Shown: positions 56,201 through 64,000 of the stretch, one piece after another
Numbering within the stretch: the first letter of the stretch is position 1
Layout: the number at the start of each line of letters is the position of its first letter
Assembly: GCA_958450365.1 (NCBI GenBank)
Contig: CAUEEP010000912.1
Coordinates: 610,501 to 674,500 of the forward strand
DNA length: 64,000 nucleotides
Reading direction: 5' to 3'
Source of the DNA: Mesorhabditis belari
Taxonomy: Eukaryota > Nematoda > Chromadorea > Rhabditida > Rhabditidae
Position numbers and translations under genes: made by a program
The notes under the pieces: model-generated
Told to the model about the DNA's origin: nothing
Database searches by the model: none
What the model saw: the letters and a program-made list of their open reading frames with translations, nothing else

Positions 56201-57488
56201 ACTCAGCTTAAAAGTGTATAGCAAAAACTTTGATACCAGAAATCTCGCGTTTGCGAGTTATTGAGCAGATTTTGATTACAGATTCGGATTCCCCGTTCGA
56301 TTCTCTATCGGATGGGCTAGGTTTCGAAATCCCACGATGACCTAGTACTCTAGTTAGGTCGAGGGCTCAATCCCCTCTCCTGAAATCCATTCCTTATTTT
56401 ACTTTATTACTAATATCCGTGTTCTGCTCTTCAAGTAGAGCGAGAGCTCGCGGTTGTGCCGAGCCGGGCATTTCCCTCTCTTTCTTCCTTTCTCTTCTCC
56501 CTTGTGTTTCCTCTTTCTTTTCTGGCAAGAAGATACCGGATAGCTCAGTCGTTAGAGCAATTGCAAAGCAAAACAAAAGCTCGAGGGTTCAATCCCCTCT
56601 CCGAAAATCTTTCTTCGCTATTTCTTATTTTATTACCCGAGAACGTGACTCTCTCCATAGCATCGATGTTCCATATAGTACACATTAGCCCCATATAAAG
56701 CAGCGTACTTTGTAAAAGTGACATTCTCATTTAGCACCCATCTAAAAAAGAATGTTATACAAAAATCTGTATATCATTCACTTTGCTGGATTAGCCGGTC
56801 CCTCTCCGCCAATCATCAAGAAATTCGGGCCACCTGTGCGAGCCCATTGCGTGTTTTTCCACCATCGCTGAATCCGATGAAATGATCACGCATTTGAATG
56901 GTTTTAAGCCACAAAGAATAGGTTTTAAATTTAACTATCATCGACTACACCTTAGCTTGTCAACTAAAGCCAACAAGCTTGTCAACTAAAGCCTCAACAT
57001 TTTCACAAAAAAAGCCGCACAAACCTGCTCAAAAGTCTCAGGAACCGTGTTATCAAAATGGGCATTTGGTTGAGTGAATGTGAAAGCCGAGTACCCGCTG
57101 AGGTCCGCATTGTTGAGGTTCTAGACTTTGTTAGAAATAGGCTATAAAGTAAAACTTACAAATTCGGGTGTAATGACTCTGGGCCGATTCCTGAGCATTG
57201 GAACTTTTCGACTCACTGGATAGTTGGCAAATCCATCCTGAACAAGAAGTTAAATAGTAAATTTTTACGACTCACATCCGGCAATTTCTTGCCAAAATCC
57301 GTGATTTTCGGTGTGAATGGTTTGGCGTGACTCGGGAATTTCTTCGCCAATCTTGCTATTGTTTCGTCTTTTTGATTTTTTGTGGCTAAACTCTCACTGA
57401 TTTATAAAAGTTTGCTTTTTATTTATAGATTTAAAAGAATTGTTTGTTACTGGACATTTGGTAAGACGACATTCGTTCCCTGAAAGAG
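50300..57488 (-). CDS. S28 serine carboxypeptidase domain fused to a von Willebrand A domain
   Basis: About 16 exons encode a prolyl-carboxypeptidase (S28)-type domain. Motifs in order: [12 protein letters not shown] (57.1 kb), [13 protein letters not shown] (56.8 kb), [10 protein letters not shown] (56.66 kb), catalytic Ser in FGGSYSG (55613-55632), [20 protein letters not shown] (53.7 kb), catalytic Asp in [10 protein letters not shown] (53338-53360), and catalytic His in ATAHCADMY (52240-52262). The exon ending [11 protein letters not shown] (to 51985) splices in phase to [16 protein letters not shown] (about 51820-51863), the first strand and metal site of a vWA domain. That continues through [19 protein letters not shown], a short exon with [13 protein letters not shown], and [13 protein letters not shown]. 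The last exon (50300-50425) has [12 protein letters not shown], but I could not find a phase-consistent splice into it across the MITE at 50444-50990. There is no signal peptide, so it may be the second half of the upstream gene. Confidence 0.7.
50444..50990. mobile_element. MITE family B copy at end of the vWA gene
   Basis: Ends TTGGGTTGGTGAATTGAAAA and a complement ending near 50990, with the usual interior. It abuts coding-like sequence on its right side (ILAICGD at about 51000), so it may have disturbed the last exons. Confidence 0.8.
52325..53055. repeat. 26-bp tandem repeat, two blocks
   Basis: Unit GTCTACCGTAACCCGTTCGA + TTAGAC: about five copies at 52328-52456 and three at 52965-53050, in one intron of the S28/vWA gene. 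TTTGACAGAGATATCTC is also repeated at 52528-52670. Confidence 0.85.
53836..54120. repeat. 49-bp tandem repeat, six copies
   Basis: Unit begins AAGTGCTCCAGATGGACCCT and ends AACTAGAATGGACAGC. Nearly identical copies without variable spacers, in an intron. Not a CRISPR array. Confidence 0.95.
56120..56195 (-). repeat. tRNA-like module
   Basis: On the minus strand: GTGGTGTAGCTGGTAGTG (A-box like), then GAGTTCGTATCCC (B-box like), spaced roughly as in a tRNA. Stems are poor. In an intron of the S28/vWA gene. Confidence 0.5.
56534..56606 (+). repeat. tRNA-derived pseudogene
   Basis: Perfect D arm (GCTC-loop-GAGC), perfect T arm (GAGGG TTCAATC CCCTC) and five of seven acceptor pairs, but no proper anticodon stem. 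A half copy (CGAGGGCTCAATCCCCTC) lies at 56370-56390. In an intron of the S28/vWA gene, just beside the [10 protein letters not shown] exon. Confidence 0.65.
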
Positions 57489-57574
57489 CTAGAGTTAGGC
57501 TTAAGAGCTATGAAATGAGTTGAGAAACAAAATCTCAAACAATTTAAGCCATTATTGAAGCCATTTAAGCCTTT

Positions 57575-60500
57575 CTGACCTTTTGCAACTTCTGGAGGTC
57601 CAGTGAGCCAGTTGGTGATCTGGCGAGCGATAATTGCGTGGATCTAGAATGATGAAAGATTCCAACTACCAAATTGATTTCTATTCATTTCTATTCATTG
57701 ATTGATATTGATTTATAAAGGAAAAAGATTTCCAACGGCTTAGTGCCTAGGAGATCTCCGGTGTGCTGTATTTTTCTCTCCATTAACCTTATTGAATCGA
57801 GTGTCGCCACTGGACGGTGCGTACATATCTCCACAATGTGAGCCACCTTTAAAAGAATCATTCTCAATATTGTTCTCTTTCTCAGACCTTCAACCAGATA
57901 AGTGACTTGAGAATAGTGATCAGAACGATATCTGCCCAAAGCATGCCATGGATCGAGATCCCCATTTGGTAAGACGACATTCGTTCCCTGAAAGAGTGAG
58001 TTGGACACCGCGGTTCTTTTATGGGTTGAGGCTCGGAGTACAAAACGTGGTCGGCGCCGGAATTCGAACCCACCACCTCTCGCTCATCGAGCGAATGAGC
58101 CAATAAGCCAATCTGCCAATGAGCTACGCCAGCACGTATCTCATTGTCGCTAGGGTAGGGCCTTTAGTCTTACCAGTTAAATGTCTAGGAGCAACACAAA
58201 GCAACACACTAACCGAATATCCATCAGTTCCTCCATAATAGTCATTTGTGTCTTTGACGGCTTTGTTGATGTAATCGGCGGTGAATTGAGAGCCATAGAT
58301 GTCTATGCACGTGTTGATCGAAAGACTAAAGAAACAGTGGGTACTATTTTCAAGTCTTTCAAGTTCAAATCTTTTCAAGTTCTCCAAGCTCTTCAAGTCT
58401 TTTTCTGTTAGATTGAAAGAAACCTCAACGGAGAAGTGGCTCCAAAAACTCCTGGCGTGTAGTCGGTTGATTGATAGTATCCAAACTCGGTACAAGTTTG
58501 CCAGATCCAACTGCGAGCGGCGGCTAAAAAGGATTTTTTTACAATTCTCTCGATTTACTCGATTTACATTCTCTAGATCAATACTCACCAAGATCTAAGT
58601 CATTGTAGCTATCATCTTTCAGATATTCGACATCTCCAGTGTAGTTGTTGTAAAGACCCTAAAAAGGCACAAGAAATGAGAAATCCAAAGCGCTCCTAGA
58701 AGCAATCCTAGAAGACTAACCAAATAGTTCCCGCTTTCATCGCTGTTGAGATATTTGGCGACATTGATTAGCCCGGTCATTGGATCAGTTTTCACCATAA
58801 TGTCGCACACTGCAGCAATGCTATCCGCGTCGTTTCTACCCTAAACTTTGAAGATTTAAGAGCAAAGTAGATAGAGATTGGCTCAGATTTGAGCTTAGTT
58901 CAAAAAAAACTGTTCACTTGGCCATTCGAGTATTGCACAATGCCCATAAACTGTCCGAAGATCGTCTGATAGAAGTACTGAATGTCGTTGTAGTTTAGTG
59001 AGAGTTCGTTCAAGCCGGGCACAAGTCTAGAGTAATATTTTGAGCTGCCATTTTTAGTAGCTGCCATATTTATTACCCAAAGTTTGTTGTCAATTGATCT
59101 CGACCATCAGGCGTTTTCATCAACTCCATTACTCCCTAGAAAACGGATTTGAAGCTTTACTGGAAACTTTGACGTTTGATTTTTGATAAGAGAAAGGCTT
59201 TATTTGATAAGAGAAAGGCTTTATCTGATAAGAGAAAGGCTTTATCTGATAAGAGAAGAGCTTTATTTGATAAGAGAAAGGCTTTAGTTGACAAGACAAG
59301 TTAGCTTTCTTAAAACGAATTTCAGACATCCAAAGTTGGCCAATTTGCACTGAAAATGGGGGTTGGTGCAAAACTTTTGTCTGCTACTGTGATTTAGATT
59401 CGAGAAATGGTAGATTCATTCTGAGGGAAAGGGACAAGGGAAAGGCACCGAGTATAAATTGGCCAAACAAACACCGGATCAAAAACAGCAAAAGCAAAGG
59501 AAGTAGCTTTATAGAATGACAACCTTTTGCGCTTGGAACTTTTCAAAAATAGACAGTTTGTTTAACATCAAAAATAGATATTTTGTTTAGCATTCAACGC
59601 CACTCACAGAAAAGGCTTTCTTCACGGCATTCAAGCACTCGTTTGAACCAAATTGCCATCCCTTTGCGTTATCGGTGCCATTGTAAGCGAGTGAATTCTC
59701 CACCACTTGGAGATATTCTGAAATCGACCTAGTTCTCGGTCTGGCTTTTTTCGAATCGAATCGAAGAGCCGATTTGATTCGATTCGAACCGAATACCAGA
59801 TCTATTCTAAAAGAAGTTCTGACTATTTGATCTGTTATTGACTTGTGTAGCACTCACAAGGGAAAGGCACCGAGTCAAGCTGGCTTTTTGACTCGAAATC
59901 AAGTCCAACTTATAGAGTCGCCTATGGGGATCTCGAATCCGTTTTTAGTTTTTGCAGAACACTTTGCAAACGTGAGATATTTGACTTAGAAAATCATCAA
60001 TTAATGAATGAGGCCTTATGAGGCCGCAAGACGACCTTCCAACAACTGTTTTGATGGTCTAGTGGATAATCTGCTAGACTACCGAACCGATAACATTTTT
60101 TTGCCCCCAAGTTCGAGTCCCACTCTTGTCAGATCTTTAAAGAACTGTTTCCCTACGTATTTGCAATGAATAATAGAGTTGAATTTTATAAACCGCTTTC
60201 TGTAGCTTTCAGAAATTTGGCAACAATTGTTTCATTTTTCAATACTTATCTACTGATTCTGATACTTTGAAAGGTTTTAGTTTTTGTAAATTATTTGTTG
60301 ATGTTAGAGAAAGTGGTGTATAAAAATTGAGGCAATAATTCAAAGCAAATACGTAGGGAAACAGATTTTTTGTTTGGCGTTCGGCGTTTGGGTTTGGCGA
60401 GAATGGGACTGGAACTTGAGGGCAAAAAGGCAATGGGTTCGGTAGCCTAGCAGACTATCCACTAGACTAGCAGACTATCCACTAGACCACCGAAGCAATT

Positions 60501-62588
60501 TTTAAGGGAGACGGCTTCTTAAAGCAATGCACCGCACCACTAGTTGGCTTCGTTGCGAAAAATGAACTCAAGTAAGGTGGTCTAAAATTTGTGATCCAGA
60601 TATCTCGCGTTACAGACCTCGAGGACGAAAACTGAAAACGGATTCGGAATCAGCGTAGTCGATTCTAGAAGATGGAGTTATCTTGTTTTTAAAGATCACA
60701 AACACCTGGCGACGCTCCCTAGTCAGATCTCACTACAAAACAAAAAACAGCTTCAAGTTCTTTTCTGATTAGAGTTGTTCGTAAAAACTAGTCGAATAAT
60801 ATTAGGGCGGTGAGAATGAAAGCAGCGCTTACATATCTTTCCATAAATAAAACAATTGCAAGCCTCATCCAATAAGTGTTGTATACTAATAGAAACCGTT
60901 TTTGACCTTTCAACTTGTTATTTTTGACCTTTCAACTTAAAAGTCACCGAAGTCTTCAATAACCTCCGGTTACTTTTTAACACCCAAGTCCTCAATAATC
61001 AATCCAATTCAAAATATTTCTGCATTATTTTGTAGAGGAGATTTAGGGCTTTCAAAAGGTATACAATACTTATTGAGTCCGAAATTTAGATGTCTCGCGT
61101 TTGCGAAGCGTTCTGCAAAAACTAAAAACGAATTCGAGATCCCATGCTGACTCGATCTTGATCTCGAAATGGATGGACTTGATCTCGAGTCACTATGCCA
61201 GCTTGACTCGGTGCCTTTCCCTTGTCAGAGTCACTTGCTTAGCATTCAACTTACCGTAGAAATCCATGGTTGCTTGAACTGGGCCCGATGATCCGACAGC
61301 TCCAATGGCCAACTCAGGATACGCTTGACGGAACCAAGCAGCAAGTGCTCCTAGAATTTTAAAGATTTCATAGCAACTACAGAAATTCTATGAATATGTT
61401 TTTCATCAAAGAATACCGGGATACGATCCGCCAAACACAACCCATTTCGTTCCCGTCCATCCATTTTGCTTATTGATGTATTTAATGAAAAATGCCAAGT
61501 CTTCAATAGCTTGCCGAGACGAGAGATATTTCAAATTTTCAACAGTTTGTCGTCTAAATGATTTCTGATTCAAATAGATTTCAAAAATTTTACGCAAATG
61601 GTTGACTTTTCCCATAGAAGCGATGCTCTAAATCCAAAACGGCAGCGTTGTGCTCGTCAGCCCACTGAATTTAATAATACTTTGATTTATGAGTTCTTAT
61701 TCATATATTAATCTTTCCAATAATTCCAATAATATTTCGAATTCATCATCGAAATCGTTGTTTTGCTGAAAATTTGACCTGCATCCAAGGCAATGAGGGA
61801 TTTCGACTCCAGTAGGGCGACTCTGGCCCCTCTCCACCGATCATCAGAAAAGCCACGTTGTTGCTGGCTCCTTCGTATCTCCGTTGAAACTCGTAGTTGA
61901 AGTAATAGTGCTAAATCATTTCTTATAGATTTTCCATTGCTGATATTTAAACCTGATTCCATGTGGTGTTGTCATCGGTGAAATGGTCGAGGAGTTGAGA
62001 GAAATAGCCCTCACCGGTTACGCCGGCTCGCTCTTTGATTAGGTCCTAGAAGGAAGCTTTTGGAATTTTGGAAATGGATTAGAATTAATCAGGCAAGTTC
62101 CTAAAGCTCTGGTGGGCATCAGGCTTCTGGAACCAGGCTTCACAAGTTGTTTTCCAATCTATTTCCAACCTTAGTGGCTGGCGGTGTCACTCGTCCTCCG
62201 CCAAAACGATAACCGAATATCGTTTTACGTTTATGCGCTGTTGAGGATGATATCTAAATGAATTGAACATTGCAAGAACAAAAGCTGATATAGGTAAGAT
62301 AAGGCAATCTAGGTAAAGCTTTATCTACTTCAGCCTTTTCTAAACCGTAAGCAAGTTCAAGAAGCACGTTCAACAACTATTTTTTTTTGTCTAAAACTGG
62401 TCTAACAACGAACCAAAAGATTCAAACTCAAACCTGAAAACCAGGCTATAATTCAAAAGCTTAGGGTTGGCCTAAATGAGTCTCAAAACGGTTTTTATAA
62501 GATTCACAATCTTTACCTAGAACTGACACTGAGTTAACTTACCAAGAAAGCGACGAGAACCCCGGCGAGGAGCCGAAAGTTACCCATC
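57575..62588 (-). CDS. Secreted S28 serine carboxypeptidase (PRCP/pcp family)
   Basis: Exon 1 (62543-62588) encodes the start of a signal peptide (MGNFRLLAGVLVAFL). Following exons give YFSQLLDHF (62.0 kb), [16 protein letters not shown] (61.8 kb), LDLEHRFYGKSQPF (61.63 kb), catalytic Ser in VFGGSYPG (61417-61437), AIGAVGSSGPVQAT (61.3 kb), and SWIWQTCTEFGYYQSTD (58.5 kb). Then come the catalytic Asp in GDLDPWHALG (57936-57958) and the His in GSHCGDMY (57825-57846). All three catalytic residues are present, so it should be an active peptidase that cuts after proline or similar, in lysosomes or outside the cell. The domain ends ARQITNWLTGPPEVAK at 57575. One acceptor (TTTCATAG, near 57535) allows an in-phase exon leading into the second S28 domain. 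Several introns contain tRNA-like repeats. Confidence 0.85.
58052..58135 (-). repeat. tRNA-like module with expanded D region
   Basis: Minus strand: GGCGTAGCTCATTGG, repeated ATTGGC units, a CGCTC/GAGCG hairpin, then GGGTTCGAATTCC and a 3' end that pairs with the 5' end at about five positions. Derived from a tRNA but too long to be one. In an intron of the first S28 domain. Confidence 0.6.
59170..59290. repeat. 20-bp tandem repeat, unit TTTGATAAGAGAAAGGCTTT
   Basis: Five to six copies within an intron of the first S28 domain. Confidence 0.9.
60055..60490. repeat. Inverted pair of tRNA-like modules
   Basis: 60055-60140 (+) has TGGTCTAGTGGATAATCTGC as A box and AAGTTCGAGTCCC as B box. 60400-60490 (-) is a related copy in which the TGGTCTAGTGGATAGTCTGC block is doubled. 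Between and around them lie copies of a repeat with AACTGAAAACGGATTCGGAA, also near 61115 and 7130. In the large intron between S28 exons at 59717 and 61254. Confidence 0.65.
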
Positions 62589-63003
62589 CTAAAAGTTATA
62601 GGTTAAAACCAAACAAAACAATCCTTTCTTTGGTCAGTACAACTAAACGGAACTAAATACTTTGAGTTCAAAAACTGATGCGTTTTGGAAATGGTGACCG
62701 CTTCTTATCTTGCTCCTCTCGGCATTATCTCCACGAATGGACGCGGCGAGAAATGAAATCACTTTCAACAGAAGCACATACATCTGAAGGAAAGGGTTGA
62801 GCAGAATTCATTGTACAGAATTTGTAAGTTGAGCAGAATTCATTTGTTGGTCTCAAAGTTTGAGATTTGAGATTCAAATTTAAGGTTTAAGTGCTGTAAT
62901 TGGATTTTACAATCAATTGCTTATTTTTCTGTTAGAATTTTTGCGAATAAGATACTTGGTCTGTAAATTGCAAAAAAAAGATTGTTAAAATGATGTTTAT
63001 TAC
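62589..63003. other. Intergenic between two minus-strand genes
   Basis: The presumed promoter of the S28 gene; TTGAGCAGAATTCAT is repeated twice near 62795-62840. No exon seen. Confidence 0.4.
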
Positions 63004-63439
63004 TTAAGAATCACTATTGTCAATTCTCGTAGTTGTATACCATTCTTGGCAAACTTCCTTCTCGTAGCCGGTGGTCGAATAGTTTCTGAAATTATTGTTG
63101 TCGAACAATAGACGAGCTAATGTGCCTTCAGGAGGAGCTGACTAATTACTATTTAATTTTAAAACTTGAATCAAACCTTATATCTTATATCTTATAAATC
63201 AACCTTATAAAGCATTTTGACTAATAGAACATTTGTTTGATGATAATACCGTTGGACTGGATTGCTATAATGCAAAGCTACCTGGGTTTTGATTTTAAAT
63301 ATAATCGGATAGTATTGTACCATTTAATAACAAATCTTATGCCATCTCTGATAAGAAAAGCTTCGCACTGAGGTAACGCTTTCGGTTTTGAAAAGAAAAG
63401 TTCGATTATCAGCTCGTCGTATCATTTCTTCGCATTCTC
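63004..63439 (-). CDS. 3' end of an unrecognised gene (two exons)
   Basis: Exons 63332-63439 and 63004-63137 join in phase: ECEEMIRRADNRTFLFKTES ... FSYQRWHKI then SPPEGTLARLLFDNNNFRNY and a stop. Upstream exons are not certain (a possible one near 63486-63540). Two cysteines and N-glycosylation-like NRT/NYS sites hint at an extracellular protein, but no family is recognised. Confidence 0.45.
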
Positions 63440-63756
63440 CTAGAATAGTATTATTATTAAGTAATTATTAAATAGTAATTAATCAACTCCTCGTGAAGGC
63501 ATATTCTCCTAGCTTGTGCCAGATCAGGTCTAGATACCATTCTTTAAAACACGCTTAAACACACTTAAGTTGTGTACACTTCAGTTATCCATCAGAATTT
63601 AGCAAGCTTCATTCAAGATATTCTGCAGGCTACTCATCGGAAAATATTGGCAAAAATCAGCTCTCCAAAATGAGACTCTCATTGAAATTATAAAAAAGTT
63701 TACCTTGTTATAGTTGTTGATCTTTGTTAATTTGTTGTTAAATCATTGTTGTTCCC

Positions 63757-63970
63757 CCAACAACTTTCGACCGCAAAGTGCAAAAATGAGAAATCGAACA
63801 AATTTTCGTGATAGATTCCTGGTAACAACCCCGTTTTCCAGCTCAATCGACGCCAAGTGCCTCTTTTCAAACCTTTTACTTAGTTTTCTTGCTACAAAAG
63901 CTTTTTTTTCTTGTCCAATTCACCGTCGAAGATCAATTCAATGCTTCTTTGCGGTCGAAAGTTGTTGGCG
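63757..63970. repeat. Inverted repeat with CAACAACTTTCGACCGCAAAG ends
   Basis: CAACAACTTTCGACCGCAAA at 63759 and its complement ending near 63970 enclose about 170 bp; probably a small MITE. Confidence 0.7.
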
Positions 63971-64000
63971 TATTTGACAGCTTCTATTTTCCACCAACAG

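Noticed and set aside
56534..56606. Functional tRNA gene
   Set aside because: D and T arms are good but there is no anticodon stem and two acceptor pairs fail; scored as tRNA-derived repeat.

Overview
The window is nuclear DNA from a nematode, most likely a rhabditid. The genes are split into small exons by introns that are about 45-90 bp when empty, with TTTCAG/TTTTAG acceptors. The families also fit: two seven-transmembrane chemoreceptors, tandem S28 serine carboxypeptidases, a secreted metallo-beta-lactamase-fold protein and nematode-only hypothetical proteins. Single-exon reading frames are of little use here. I rebuilt genes by joining exons whose splice phases agree, and exon coordinates are quoted where the phases were checked.

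Layout. 1-2708 (-): 3' part-open gene for a secreted metallo-beta-lactamase-fold protein, with a decayed Tc1/mariner copy in its first intron. 5.6-6.1 kb (+): possible one-pass membrane protein. 6.15-7.23 kb: three copies of a repeat ending in a tRNA-like module. 8.1-8.9 kb: scrambled pseudogene of a gene at 14.6-16.8 kb. 9364-14152 (+): eight-exon protein kinase with a long C-terminal extension and an altered catalytic loop. 14650-16782 (+): four-exon hypothetical gene. 18216-24191 (-): complete six-exon Sra-like chemoreceptor. 25829-31.2 kb (-): METTL13/spermidine-synthase-like methyltransferase. 31.6-33.1 kb: a 12-bp-unit array and a large palindrome. 33665-33775 (+): 36-residue secreted peptide. 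35.3-35.75 kb, 38.55-39.15 kb, 39.4-40.43 kb (-): unrecognised genes, one with an in-frame stop. 42787-49892 (-): complete nine-exon chemoreceptor whose sixth intron holds a four-level transposon nest. 50300-62588 (-): two S28 peptidase domains followed in frame by a von Willebrand A domain. 63.0-63.44 kb (-): 3' end of an unrecognised gene.

The rest is dominated by DNA transposons and MITEs: Tc1/mariner types with TA target duplications, pogo-like elements, fold-backs, and tandem repeats grown from element ends. Almost every enlarged intron contains one. Two MITE loci carry host gene fragments: an exon of the 14.6-kb gene and a collagen piece. No operon or pathway joins all the genes. The closely spaced same-strand pairs (kinase with 14650 gene; 40426 gene with 39152 gene) could be nematode-style operons, but I see no direct proof.
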